Positions 44,482-54,948 of a DNA stretch of 64,000 nucleotides are shown here, piece after piece (positions within the stretch are counted from its first letter, which is position 1; each line of letters begins with the position of its first letter). Under the pieces are notes generated by a model. It saw only the letters and a program-made list of their open reading frames with translations. It was not told the DNA's origin and made no database searches. Location of the stretch: positions 3,257,501 to 3,321,500 of the forward strand of contig NC_020059.1 in the NCBI RefSeq assembly GCF_000330885.1, written 5' to 3'. The stretch comes from Rhizobium tropici CIAT 899. GTDB taxonomy: Bacteria > Pseudomonadota > Alphaproteobacteria > Rhizobiales > Rhizobiaceae. Made by a program: the position numbers and the translations under genes.

Positions 44482-45411
44482 ATGGCCATTCTTCTTCTGG
44501 CTGATCACGACAATGCCCACCTCTCCGACCAGACCGCCAAGGCGCTGACTGCGGCCGCAAAGATTGGTGGCGACATTCACGTACTGGTCGCCGGTGCTGG
44601 TGCCCAGGCTGCGGCCGAGCAGGCCGCCAAGCTTGCCGGCGTCTCCAAGGTGCTGGTTGCCGAGGATGCAAGCCTTGCCAACAATCTCGCAGAACCGCTG
44701 GCGGCGCTGATCGTATCACTTTCCGGCTCCTACGACGTGATCATCGGCGCCGCGACCTCGGTCGGCAAGAACGTGCTGCCACGCGTTGCCGCCCTGCTTG
44801 ACGTCGCCCAGGTCTCGGAGATCATCGAAGTCGTTTCCGCCGATACCTTCAAGCGGCCGATCTATGCCGGCAATGCCATCCAGACGGTGCAGTCGACGGA
44901 CGCCAAGAAGGTGATCACCGTGCGCACGGCTTCCTTCGCTTCCGCTGCCGAAGGCGGCTCGGCTGCGATCGAGACCGTCTCTGCCGCTGCCGATCCGGCG
45001 CTGTCCACCTTCGTCGGCGATGCGCTGTCGAGCTCGGATCGTCCGGAGCTGACCTCGGCCAAGATCATCATCTCGGGCGGCCGCGCACTCGGCTCTGCGG
45101 AGAAGTTCCGCGAAGTCATCCTGCCGGTTGCCGACAAGCTCGGCGCTGCCGTCGGCGCGTCCCGCGCTGCCGTCGATGCCGGCTACGCGCCGAACGATTG
45201 GCAGGTCGGCCAGACCGGCAAGGTCGTCGCACCGCAGCTCTATATCGCCTGCGGCATCTCCGGCGCCATCCAGCACCTGGCCGGCATGAAGGATTCGAAG
45301 GTCATCGTCGCCATCAACAAGGACGAGGAAGCCCCGATCTTCCAGATCGCCGACTACGGCCTCGTCGCCGACCTCTTCGAAGCGCTGCCGGAACTCCAGA
45401 AGGCGCTTTGA
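44482..45411 (+). CDS. etfA: Electron transfer flavoprotein subunit alpha
   Basis: EtfA (309 residues) carries the redox-active FAD. The N-terminal domain resembles EtfB in fold. The C-terminal FAD domain is clear: [61 protein letters not shown], and [30 protein letters not shown]. It starts 27 bases after the etfB stop, with GAGGAG upstream of ATG 44482. A hairpin follows at 45478-45505. Confidence 0.97.
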   Translation: MAILLLADHDNAHLSDQTAKALTAAAKIGGDIHVLVAGAGAQAAAEQAAKLAGVSKVLVAEDASLANNLAEPLAALIVSLSGSYDVIIGAATSVGKNVLPRVAALLDVAQVSEIIEVVSADTFKRPIYAGNAIQTVQSTDAKKVITVRTASFASAAEGGSAAIETVSAAADPALSTFVGDALSSSDRPELTSAKIIISGGRALGSAEKFREVILPVADKLGAAVGASRAAVDAGYAPNDWQVGQTGKVVAPQLYIACGISGAIQHLAGMKDSKVIVAINKDEEAPIFQIADYGLVADLFEALPELQKAL

Positions 45412-45477
45412 TCGCGCCCACCGGCCTTCTCGCAGTTGCGAGAGACTGGAAAATCGTCTCTTATAGGTCTATCAATC

Positions 45478-45512
45478 TTTGCCGGGCTAGAAATGGCCCG
45501 GCAAATTTGAGT
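45478..45512 (+). terminator. Hairpin between etfA and the dehydrogenase gene
   Basis: A 10-bp stem TTTGCCGGGC / GCCCGGCAAA with an 8-nt loop is followed by TTTGAG. It lies 66 bases past the etfA stop and 44 bases before the next ATG, so it may be a partial terminator that lowers expression of the downstream gene. Confidence 0.6.
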
Positions 45513-45555
45513 TAAAAGCATAGCGCATCGCCAGGAGCGCGCCGGGGAGTTGGCA

Positions 45556-46434
45556 ATGAGTTCGCTGAAGACGATCGGTATTATCGGCGCGGGCCAGATG
45601 GGCTGCGGCATTGCCCATGTGTCCGCCATGGCCGGCTACAAGGTTCATATCTATGATCTCGCGCAGGACCGCATCGAAAGCGGGCTAGCCACCATCAACG
45701 GCAACCTCGCCCGCCAGGTCGCATCCGGCAAGACGACCGACGAGGAACGCAAGGCAGCGCTTGCCCGCATCACCGGCTCTGCCGATCTCAACGATCTCGC
45801 CCAGGTCGATCTCGCCATTGAGGCTGCGACGGAAGACGAAAGCGTCAAGCGCAAGATCTATGCGCAGGTGTGTCCGGTGCTGAAGCCCGAAGCGCTGCTC
45901 GCGACGAATACCTCGTCGCTGTCGATCACCCGCCTTGCCTCCGCCACCGACCGTCCCGAGCGCTTCATGGGCATCCACTTCATGAATCCGGTTCCGGTCA
46001 TGAAGCTGGTGGAACTGGTGCGCGGCATCGCCACGGACGAATCGACCTTCTCCACCGCCAAGGACTATGTTTCCTCGCTGGAAAAGACGATCACCGTCGC
46101 CGAGGATTTCCCCGCCTTCATCGTCAATCGCATTCTGCTGCCGATGATCAACGAGGCGATCTACACGCTCTATGAAGGCGTCGGCACCGTCGATGCCATC
46201 GACACCGCCATGCGGCTGGGCGCCAACCATCCGATGGGCCCGCTGCAGCTTGCCGATTTCATCGGCCTCGACACCTGCCTTTCGATCATGCAGGTGCTGC
46301 ATGATGGGCTCGCCGACTCCAAGTATCGCCCCTGCCCGCTGCTGGTGAAATATGTCGAAGCCGGTTGGCTCGGCCGCAAATCGGGCCGCGGCTTCTATGA
46401 CTACCGCGGCGAAACGCCCGTTCCGACTCGATAA
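45556..46434 (+). CDS. 3-hydroxybutyryl-CoA dehydrogenase
   Basis: A 292-residue NAD-dependent 3-hydroxyacyl-CoA dehydrogenase. The Rossmann loop GAGQMGCGIAH (about 9-19), the catalytic His in MGIHFMNPVPVMKLVE and the conserved VAEDFPAFIVNRILLPMINEA are all present. It oxidises 3-hydroxybutyryl-CoA (PaaH/Hbd type). Position behind etfBA indicates a shared acyl-CoA oxidation role. ATG 45556 has GGGAG upstream; a TTG two codons earlier is unlikely. Confidence 0.94.
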   Translation: MSSLKTIGIIGAGQMGCGIAHVSAMAGYKVHIYDLAQDRIESGLATINGNLARQVASGKTTDEERKAALARITGSADLNDLAQVDLAIEAATEDESVKRKIYAQVCPVLKPEALLATNTSSLSITRLASATDRPERFMGIHFMNPVPVMKLVELVRGIATDESTFSTAKDYVSSLEKTITVAEDFPAFIVNRILLPMINEAIYTLYEGVGTVDAIDTAMRLGANHPMGPLQLADFIGLDTCLSIMQVLHDGLADSKYRPCPLLVKYVEAGWLGRKSGRGFYDYRGETPVPTR

Positions 46435-46460
46435 AACACCTTCTCCCCGAGGGGAGAAGG
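46434..46460 (-). terminator. Bidirectional hairpin between the dehydrogenase and TlpA genes
   Basis: Stem CCTTCTCCCC / GGGGAGAAGG (46439-46448 and 46451-46460) with almost no loop lies between convergent stops. On the minus strand it is followed by TGTTTTAT, suiting termination of the TlpA gene; on the plus strand AGAAAA follows. Confidence 0.65.
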
Positions 46461-46466
46461 AGAAAA

Positions 46467-47132
46467 TTAAATCCCCGCAGCCGCCTTCACCAGGTTCTTG
46501 GCATCCTCGCTGTCCCAGGCGGCCGGTCCGTTCATCGCCGACAGCAGGCAGCCCTTGTCGTCAATCAATAGCGTCACCGGCAAACCAAAGGCCAGCCCCT
46601 GCTTCTTCAATACGTTGAACACGCCCATGGTGTTGTCGCGGTAGTAGCCGAGCTTGTCGATCGCATATTCCGTGCGGAAGGCTTTGGTCTTTTCATCGTC
46701 GCCAGTATCGATGTTGACGGCGACCACTTCGAACTTGTTGCTGCCGACGCTCTTCTCGAGCGCATTCAGTGCCGGCATTTCCTCGCGGCACGGCACGCAC
46801 CATGTCGCCCAGACATTGAGCAGCACGGTCTTGCCGGCGAAACTGCTGATCGACAGCGGTTGCCCTTCAGCCCCCTTGAAGGAGACACCCTGAAGCGAGA
46901 TCGGCGCCGGCGGCACGCTCATGGCGGCGACCTGGCCCTTGGTGAAAGGCGTCAGGGCAGCGGCGCGATCCCTCGCAGTCCCGCATTGATCGGCCGAGGC
47001 CGTTTCACCAATGCCATTGCCATACCCCGCCTCCTTCACGTATACCGCTGCCGCACCGGCAATAACCCCGGCGACGGCGGCAAGCATAACAAGTTTCATG
47101 GACGGCAGACCGAACGGCTTCTTTGCTGTCAT
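46467..47132 (-). CDS. TlpA-type thiol:disulfide reductase
   Basis: A 221-residue membrane-anchored thioredoxin-fold protein. A short N-terminal cytoplasmic tail and a signal anchor (about 12-32) hold it in the inner membrane with the thioredoxin domain in the periplasm. The active site is WCVPC in [17 protein letters not shown] (about 108-112), and the cis-Pro region is [15 protein letters not shown]. An N-terminal domain Cys (DQCGT) is an extra. TlpA/CycY proteins reduce apo-cytochrome c or the copper site of cytochrome oxidase. It is divergent from argH. Confidence 0.92.
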   Translation of the reverse strand: MTAKKPFGLPSMKLVMLAAVAGVIAGAAAVYVKEAGYGNGIGETASADQCGTARDRAAALTPFTKGQVAAMSVPPAPISLQGVSFKGAEGQPLSISSFAGKTVLLNVWATWCVPCREEMPALNALEKSVGSNKFEVVAVNIDTGDDEKTKAFRTEYAIDKLGYYRDNTMGVFNVLKKQGLAFGLPVTLLIDDKGCLLSAMNGPAAWDSEDAKNLVKAAAGI

Positions 47133-47155
47133 TACATTCTCCAGGTGGGCATCTC

Positions 47156-48556
<1,401 letters not shown>

Positions 48557-48623
48557 GAAGACGCACTCAAACAATCAGGGTGCACAAGACGCGGAAACTT
48601 CGCTAAGAAGAGTGACTTTCGCG

Positions 48624-48737
48624 CTAGAGCCGGATGATTTCAGGTCGTTTCGACCTGAAATCATCCGGCTCTAAAATCAAAGAAGTAGAGCATGATGTCG
48701 TCCGAAAACCGCTTACACTTTTCGGCATCATGCTCTA
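48624..48737. repeat. Dispersed palindromic element with a 22-bp perfect hairpin
   Basis: Two hairpins. The first has perfect 22-bp arms (48626-48647 and 48651-48672) around a 3-nt loop, built on AGAGCCGGATGATTTCAGG. The second uses AGAGCATGATG / CATCATGCTCT arms with 'ccgaaaaccgctta' between. It lies between argH and lptM and is the best-preserved copy of the family. Confidence 0.85.
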
Positions 48738-48756
48738 GTCGCCCAAGAGGATTTCG

Positions 48757-48951
48757 ATGCAGATCAACATGCCGCACATCATCCGCCTGACCGTCGTGCT
48801 TTCGGTCGTCGGCCTTGCCGTCGTCGGATGTGGCCGCAAAGGCCCTCTCGATCCTCCGAGTGCTCATGCGACCAAGGGCGGCGACGTCTCCAAGCCGACG
48901 AAGGAGCCGGGTACGGAGGACAAGAAGTTCTTCCTCGACCCGCTTCTCTAA
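48757..48951 (+). CDS. lptM: LPS translocon maturation chaperone LptM
   Basis: A 64-residue lipoprotein (formerly YifL). It has a basic start and hydrophobic signal (about 8-24) ending in the lipobox VVGCGRKGPLDPP, where the lipid-modified Cys is followed by the hallmark GCGxKGPL. The short polar tail ends KKFFLDPLL. LptM assists disulfide formation in the LPS translocon LptDE at the outer membrane. lysA follows after 13 bases, the usual partner. Confidence 0.9.
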   Translation: MQINMPHIIRLTVVLSVVGLAVVGCGRKGPLDPPSAHATKGGDVSKPTKEPGTEDKKFFLDPLL

Positions 48952-48964
48952 TTAGGCAACGACC

Positions 48965-50236
48965 GTGAACCATTTTGAGTATCGCGACGGCATCCTCTAC
49001 GCCGAGGATGTTCCGGTTCCCGAGATCGCCAAGGCGGTCGGTACCCCCTTCTACGTCTATTCGACGGCAACGCTGGAGCGCCACTACCGCGTCTTCGTCG
49101 AAGCCTTCGGCGATGTCGACGCCATGGTTTGCTACGCCATGAAGGCCAATTCCAACCAGGCGGTGCTGAAGACGCTTGGCCGCCTCGGCGCCGGCGTCGA
49201 TGTCGTCTCCGTTGGTGAGCTGCGCCGCGCACTGGCCGCAGGCATTCCCGCAAGCCGCATCATGTTCTCCGGCGTCGGCAAGACGGCGCAGGAAATGGAC
49301 GCAGCGCTCGAAGCCGGCATCTACTGCTTCAACGTTGAATCCGAACCGGAACTGGAAGTGCTGAACCAGCGCGCCGTCCGCGCCGGCAAGGTGGCACCCG
49401 TCTCCTTCCGCATCAATCCCGATGTCGATGCGCGCACGCATGCGAAGATTTCGACCGGCAAGAAGGAAAACAAGTTCGGCATATCCTGGCAGCGCGCCCG
49501 TGCCGTCTATGAGCGCGCCGCCAGCCTGCCCGGTATCAATGCCACCGGCATCGACATGCACATTGGCAGCCAGATTACCGAGCTGCAGCCCTTCGACGAT
49601 GCCTTCAAGCTGCTGCGCGACCTCGTGGAAACGCTGCGCGGCGATGGCCACGATATCCATCACGTCGATATCGGCGGCGGCCTCGGCATCCCCTATCGCG
49701 ACGACAACAATCCGCCGCCGCTGCCTGACGCCTATGCCGAGATCGTCAAGAACCAGCTCCGCGGCCTCAATTGCCGGATCGTCACCGAGCCTGGCCGCCT
49801 GATCGTCGGCAACGCCGGCATTCTGGTGACGGAGGTCATCTATGTGAAGGATGGCGGCGACAAGAGCTTTGTCATCGTCGACGGCGCCATGAACGACCTC
49901 ATCCGCCCGACGCTCTATGAGGCCTACCATGAGATCCGCCCGGTCGCGGTCGGCGATGCCAGTGCGCCGCGTATCAAGGCCGACGTCGTCGGCCCGGTCT
50001 GCGAGACCGGCGATTATCTGGCCCTCGACCGAGACATGGCGATGCCGAAGCCCGGCGATCTGCTGGCCGTCGGCTCGGCAGGTGCCTACGGCGCCGTGCA
50101 GGCCGGCACCTACAACAGTCGGCTACTGGTTCCCGAAGTGCTGGTCAAGGGCAATGAATTCCACGTCATCCGCCCCCGCGCGACCTATGAAGAGCTGATC
50201 GGCCTGGATTCGATCCCGGCCTGGCTTGAGGGATAA
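48965..50236 (+). CDS. lysA: Diaminopimelate decarboxylase
   Basis: LysA converts meso-diaminopimelate to lysine, using PLP. The 423-residue protein has the PLP-lysine in YAMKANSNQAVLK (about 57-69), the glycine loop HHVDIGGGLGIPY, CETGDYLALD and AVGSAGAYGAVQAGTYNSR. The start is a GTG at 48965, just before the conserved NHFEYRDGILYAEDV. It is 13 bases downstream of lptM. TIGR02302 follows after 235 bases on the same strand. Confidence 0.96.
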   Translation: MNHFEYRDGILYAEDVPVPEIAKAVGTPFYVYSTATLERHYRVFVEAFGDVDAMVCYAMKANSNQAVLKTLGRLGAGVDVVSVGELRRALAAGIPASRIMFSGVGKTAQEMDAALEAGIYCFNVESEPELEVLNQRAVRAGKVAPVSFRINPDVDARTHAKISTGKKENKFGISWQRARAVYERAASLPGINATGIDMHIGSQITELQPFDDAFKLLRDLVETLRGDGHDIHHVDIGGGLGIPYRDDNNPPPLPDAYAEIVKNQLRGLNCRIVTEPGRLIVGNAGILVTEVIYVKDGGDKSFVIVDGAMNDLIRPTLYEAYHEIRPVAVGDASAPRIKADVVGPVCETGDYLALDRDMAMPKPGDLLAVGSAGAYGAVQAGTYNSRLLVPEVLVKGNEFHVIRPRATYEELIGLDSIPAWLEG

Positions 50237-50471
50237 TCGGCTTCAATCCGTGATTTCGGGGGGACGGTGAAATAGCCGCTCTACCCGATCACGTTTCGGC
50301 GAAGTCTGGTGAAAAAGCAGCCTTTCATGCCCGTTGCCCTCGTCTTCGCCACAAAGAATGTTATCTTTGATTGAATGGTGTCTCGCCGGGCACCGCGTGC
50401 GCGAGCGTGTGGGACGCCGCGCCACCCAAATGGGCTACTAGCCAACGTCAGATCGGGAGAAGACCGGACCG

Positions 50472-53213
50472 ATGACCAGTCCCAGCAACCCTAAGAAGGG
50501 CGCTTTCGCCACCCGTCCGGCGCTGGCGCGCATGGTTGCGGTCAAGCGTCTCTTTGCGCGGCTGGTTCTGGTCAGCGAACAGCTGCTGCCACGGCTGCTG
50601 TTGCCGGCATCCATTCTGGCCCTTTTCCTCTGCGTCGCCTGGTTCGGCATTTTCCGCATCGCGCCGGATATTCTGCGCTTTCTGCTGCTTGCCGTCTTCG
50701 CGGCCGGCTTCGTCATCTCGCTCTATCCGCTACGCCGCCTGCACTGGCCGGGCACCACGGAGGCGGACCGACTGCTGGAAGAGCGCAATGGTCTCGCCCA
50801 CCAGCCCGTTACCGTGCAGGAAGAAGAGCCGGCGCTCGACACCGCCTTTGCGCGCGCGCTCTGGCGCGAGCACCAGACGCGCATGGCCGAGCGCATCGCC
50901 GCTCTGGATGCGGGCCTGCCAAGGCCGGATATTACCCGTTACGACCGTTTCGCATTGCGCGCCGTCCCTGCATTGCTGCTGGTGACGGCCTTCAGCTTTT
51001 CCTTGTCCAACAGCGGCGGCTCAGTCAGTGATGCCTTCACGGCATCGACCTCGACATCAAGCAACCCGGATGTCCGTGTCGATGCCTGGGTCACCCCGCC
51101 CTATTATACCGGCGAGCCTCCGGTCTATCTGACCGGCAATGTCGACAATGCCGGCAATAGCCTGAACGTGCCGCAATTCTCCGAGCTCACCGTGCGTGTT
51201 TCAGGTGCTGCCACGGATGAGAAAGTGCTGTTCCAGGCGGCTGGCGCGGAAAAGGGCATCGAAATCCCCGAGCAGGCCGCTGACGCCGACAAGCAGGGCC
51301 CGGCTGGCGCGAAGCCTGCAACACCTCCCGCCGTACCGCCTGCTGCAAACAGCTCCGGCAATATCCCGGCTGCGGACGGGATGGTCGCACGCACGCACGT
51401 TCTCAAGCTCGAAAAGCGTGGCGAACTCACCGTCAACGGCAAGTCATGGTCCTTCAATGTGGTCGTCGACAAGCCGCCGGAGATCACCTTCGACGGCATT
51501 CCGCATGCGATGGCCAGCGGTGCGCTGGAACTCGGGTTCAAGGTCAGGGATGATTACGGCGTCGAGGAAGCCTACGCCGAGATCGTGCCGGTGGAATCCA
51601 ATCCTGCCGCGACGCCGCTCTATGGCTTGCCGGAATTCAAGCTCGAAATGCCGCGTCGCGACCGCCGCAATGGCAAGGGTCTGGCAAGCCATGATCTGAC
51701 TCAGGATCCGCTGGCCGGCAAGCGCGTGCGCATCACCCTCGTCGCCAAGGACGGTGCTGGCCAGACGGGCCGCAGCTCACCCTATGAGATGATATTGCCG
51801 TCCCGTAATTTCAGCCAGCCGCTCGCTGCCGCCGTGGCCGAAGAACGTCAGGTCTTCGCGCTCGATACGCGGAAGATGCCGGAAGCGATCGAACTCAACA
51901 AGTCGCTGACCATACGGCCGGAAGAAACAATCCCCGATCTCGGCAACTATCTAGCAATCAAGTCGGCGCTGACGCGCATGAAGCTTGCAAGCAGCGAAGC
52001 CTCGCTGAAGGATACGGCCGATTATCTCTGGCAGATCGCGCTCGGCATGGAAGATGCGCAGCTGACCGATGCGGAAAAGGCCTTGCGCGACGCCCAGCAG
52101 AAGCTTTCCGACGCCCTGCAGCGCAACGCCTCCGACGCCGAGATCAAGAAGCTGACCGACGAGCTGCGCAAGGCGATGGACGCCTATATGAAGGAGCTGG
52201 CCGAGCGCATGCGCAACATGCCGGCCCAGCCGAACCAGCGCTCCGCCAATATCCTGCGCCAGCAGGATCTGCAGCGCATGATGGATCAGATCGAGAATCT
52301 CGCCCGCTCCGGCAATCGCCAGGCCGCACAGCAGATGCTTTCCGAACTGCAGCAGCTGATGAACAGCCTGCAGGCCGGCAAGCCGCAGCCTGGGCAGCAG
52401 CAGAACCAGGCCAACGACAAGATGCGCGAGCAGATGGACAAGCTCGGCCGCATCATGCGCGATCAGCAGAAGCTGATGGATCAGACCTTCAAGCTCGATC
52501 AGGCCATGCGCGATCGTATGCAGCGCGGCGATTCCAACGAGGACGGCGACGGCTTGATGGATCAGCCCATGCCCGGCCTCAACGACCCGATGCGCCCGGA
52601 TATGGGCCAGCGCAGCCAAGGCCAGCGGGATCAGCAGCAAGGCCAGAACCAGCAGGGCGATAAGGGCAAGGATCCCACCGATGGCATGACGGCCGATCAG
52701 CTGCGCGACGCGCTGAAGCAGCTGCGCCAGCAGCAGGAGGATCTCGGCAAACAGCTTGGCGAACTCCAGAAAAACCTTGGCTCACTGGGCATGAAGCCAA
52801 ATCAGAATTACGGCAAGGCACAGCAGGAAATGAAGGGGGCGTCCGGTCAGCTTGCCGAGGGCAACGGCGAAGGCGCCGTGCAGGGCCAGGGACGCGCGCT
52901 GGACGCCCTGCGCAAGGGCACGCGCGAAATGATGAACCAGCTTATGGCCCAGATGCAGCAGGGACAAGGGCAGGGGCAGGGACAGATGCCGGGGCAGATG
53001 GGCCAAGGCGGCCAAAACGGCCGCGATCCGCTCGGCCGATCGCGCAACGAGGGTGGTTTCTCGGACAACCCTAACGACAACATGGTGCCTGATATCATTA
53101 ACGCAGAGCGCGCCCGCCAAATTCTCGACGCCATTCGCGAGCGGCTGAGCAACAATCCCACGCTCAGCGAAGAACGGCGCTATCTGGAACGTCTGCTGAA
53201 TTTGGGTCAGTGA
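50472..53213 (+). CDS. TIGR02302 family membrane protein (DUF4175)
   Basis: A 913-residue protein of the conserved alphaproteobacterial TIGR02302/DUF4175 family, function unknown. Three hydrophobic segments lie near the N-terminus (about 40-60, 65-90 and 155-180), followed by a large periplasmic, mainly beta region (to about 480). A long Gln/Met-rich helical part (about 550-860) with many GQQQ, QGQNQQ and QGQGQGQ repeats looks like coiled coil. It may be an envelope scaffold. The stop at 53213 is 55 bases from the cupin gene. Confidence 0.9.
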   Translation: MTSPSNPKKGAFATRPALARMVAVKRLFARLVLVSEQLLPRLLLPASILALFLCVAWFGIFRIAPDILRFLLLAVFAAGFVISLYPLRRLHWPGTTEADRLLEERNGLAHQPVTVQEEEPALDTAFARALWREHQTRMAERIAALDAGLPRPDITRYDRFALRAVPALLLVTAFSFSLSNSGGSVSDAFTASTSTSSNPDVRVDAWVTPPYYTGEPPVYLTGNVDNAGNSLNVPQFSELTVRVSGAATDEKVLFQAAGAEKGIEIPEQAADADKQGPAGAKPATPPAVPPAANSSGNIPAADGMVARTHVLKLEKRGELTVNGKSWSFNVVVDKPPEITFDGIPHAMASGALELGFKVRDDYGVEEAYAEIVPVESNPAATPLYGLPEFKLEMPRRDRRNGKGLASHDLTQDPLAGKRVRITLVAKDGAGQTGRSSPYEMILPSRNFSQPLAAAVAEERQVFALDTRKMPEAIELNKSLTIRPEETIPDLGNYLAIKSALTRMKLASSEASLKDTADYLWQIALGMEDAQLTDAEKALRDAQQKLSDALQRNASDAEIKKLTDELRKAMDAYMKELAERMRNMPAQPNQRSANILRQQDLQRMMDQIENLARSGNRQAAQQMLSELQQLMNSLQAGKPQPGQQQNQANDKMREQMDKLGRIMRDQQKLMDQTFKLDQAMRDRMQRGDSNEDGDGLMDQPMPGLNDPMRPDMGQRSQGQRDQQQGQNQQGDKGKDPTDGMTADQLRDALKQLRQQQEDLGKQLGELQKNLGSLGMKPNQNYGKAQQEMKGASGQLAEGNGEGAVQGQGRALDALRKGTREMMNQLMAQMQQGQGQGQGQMPGQMGQGGQNGRDPLGRSRNEGGFSDNPNDNMVPDIINAERARQILDAIRERLSNNPTLSEERRYLERLLNLGQ

Positions 53214-53268
53214 GGCAGCCCGCCATCGAAAAAGTTGCCTGTCTTCATGCTTCGTAAAGGGGGATTAT

Positions 53269-53694
53269 GTGGAGACCAAGCTTGCCCGTATTTCGGATTT
53301 GCCTGTCACGACAGGTCTGCCGGGCGTTGCCGACGCAGATGTGAGACTGAGCGGCAAGCACGAGATTCGGCTGGCCAAAGCTGTAGGCATCACGCAATTT
53401 GGCGTGAATCTCGTCACCCTCGATCCCGGCGGCATGTCTTCATCGCGCCACTGGCATATGGCGGAGGACGAGTTTCTCTATATTCTAACGGGCACGCCGA
53501 CGCTGATCGACGAAAATGGTCACCATATTCTCGGGCCTGGCGCTATCGTGGGATTTCCGGCGGGCCAACCGAATGCCCATCATTTGCTCAATCACTCCAC
53601 CGCCCCCGTGACGATGATTGTCGTTGGCTCAAGAAAGCCGGGGGAGGAAACCATCTACTATCCGGATGACGATTTCGGCCCCATCCGCAAATGA
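53269..53694 (+). CDS. Cupin domain-containing protein
   Basis: A 141-residue single-domain cupin. Motif 1 is in SRHWHMAEDEFLYILTGTPTLIDENG (two His, Glu) and motif 2 in GAIVGFPAGQPNAHHLLNHS (His), together forming the metal site. The start is a GTG at 53269 with AGGGGG upstream. The family (often called small cupins of the mannose-6-phosphate isomerase type) has no assigned substrate here. It converges with cpdR. Confidence 0.88.
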   Translation: METKLARISDLPVTTGLPGVADADVRLSGKHEIRLAKAVGITQFGVNLVTLDPGGMSSSRHWHMAEDEFLYILTGTPTLIDENGHHILGPGAIVGFPAGQPNAHHLLNHSTAPVTMIVVGSRKPGEETIYYPDDDFGPIRK

Positions 53695-53739
53695 TGATGG
53701 AGCCGGCACAGGAAGTGACTGCGCGACAATTGACAAATG

Positions 53740-54099
53740 TCAGGCAGCCAAGGCCCGCGCAACAGCCTTGCGGATGTCCGGCAGCGCAAATGGCTTGGCA
53801 ACGACGTCGACGATCTTTTCCATGAGGTCATCGGTACGCTCGCGCTGCTCCGCATAGCCGGTCATCAGCAGGATTTTCATTCCCGGGCACGTCGAATGTG
53901 CCTGATGCGCGAGCTCGATACCGTCCATCACGGGCATGCGGATATCGGAGAGAAGCAGATCATAGCCGCCCTCTTTCAGCTTTTCCAAGCCTTCCGCTCC
54001 GTCTGCCGCCTCTTCGGTCTCGTGGCCGTCCAAGCGCAGCGCGCGGGCGACGAAGCTGCGCAGCGAGTCCTCGTCTTCCGTGATCAGAATTTTTGCCAT
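53740..54099 (-). CDS. cpdR: Cell cycle response regulator CpdR
   Basis: A 119-residue stand-alone receiver. It has the acidic pair in LITEDED, the phosphorylated Asp in LLLSDIRMPVMDG (about 52), the Thr in MTGYAEQ and the Lys in VAKPFAL. It has no output domain. CpdR acts on ClpXP: unphosphorylated CpdR recruits the protease to the cell pole to degrade cell-cycle regulators such as CtrA's partners; it is phosphorylated via ChpT. ATG 54099 is followed by the canonical MAKILITEDEDS start; a longer frame is unlikely. Confidence 0.85.
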   Translation of the reverse strand: MAKILITEDEDSLRSFVARALRLDGHETEEAADGAEGLEKLKEGGYDLLLSDIRMPVMDGIELAHQAHSTCPGMKILLMTGYAEQRERTDDLMEKIVDVVAKPFALPDIRKAVARALAA

Positions 54100-54258
54100 G
54101 GTCCGTGCTCCTGGTCCGTCATGTTCCGCGACCGAAATCACCAGAATTCCGTTTGCGATAGGTAAACAGCGGACAGGCGATCAAGCTCCGTGGTTAACGG
54201 TTCGTCATCGCTGGAGCAGAATGGCACAGGCGGACATGCCGCCTGCATTAACTCAAGA

Positions 54259-54807
54259 TCAGGCCTCGGCGTCGCCCGTGACGACACCGACGAAGGGCAA
54301 TTCGCGGAAAGCGTAGGCGACATCCATGCCGTAGCCGACAACGAAATAATCGGGGCATTCGAAGCCGACATAATCGGCCTCCAGCTCTTCCTGGCGCTTG
54401 ACGCTCTTATCGAGCAGGACGGCCAGCGTGACATTGCGGGCGCCACGCTCATAGAGCAGTTCCTTGGCGAAACGCAGCGTGCGGCCCGATTCCAGAATGT
54501 CGTCGATCAACAGCACGTCGCGATCCAGAACGTCGCTGTCAATGTCCTTGACGATGCGCACGCCCTGCGACGTCGTGCCGGCGCCGTAGCTCGAAAGCGT
54601 GATGAACTCGACCTCCGGGGCGAGCCCGGTCTCATGCAGAGCACGGAGCAAATCGGCTGCGAAGATAAATGAGCCCTTGAGGATGGCGATGACGAGGAGG
54701 TCCTTCGTCGGCCCCTTGGCGATTTCCTTCGCCAAGGCATGATTGCGCTCGGCAATCTGCTCGGCAGTGAAAAGCGGCTCGATATTCTTCCCGCGTACGA
54801 CAGGCAT
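54259..54807 (-). CDS. hpt: Hypoxanthine phosphoribosyltransferase
   Basis: Hpt makes IMP (and often GMP) from hypoxanthine, guanine and PRPP for purine salvage. The 182-residue protein has the PRPP-binding motif VLLIDDILESGRT (about 95-107), the substrate motif VVGYGMDVAYAFRELPFVGV near the C-terminus, and the N-terminal LLVIAILKGSFIFAADLL. ATG 54807 is preferred (MPVVRGKNIEPLF); the frame extends 15 codons upstream. cpdR lies downstream on the same strand after about 160 bases. Confidence 0.94.
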   Translation of the reverse strand: MPVVRGKNIEPLFTAEQIAERNHALAKEIAKGPTKDLLVIAILKGSFIFAADLLRALHETGLAPEVEFITLSSYGAGTTSQGVRIVKDIDSDVLDRDVLLIDDILESGRTLRFAKELLYERGARNVTLAVLLDKSVKRQEELEADYVGFECPDYFVVGYGMDVAYAFRELPFVGVVTGDAEA

Positions 54808-54948
54808 TGATTGGCATGCTCCATGGCTAAGCGGCCCCTGGCCGCCGATCAAGCTCTATAGCGCCGCGTGTCACATATGACGCGCAAAGGTCGCTGTAGC
54901 ACTCTAAAGCAGTAGCCCCTAGCACAATCGGCAAGTCCGACACACCCC

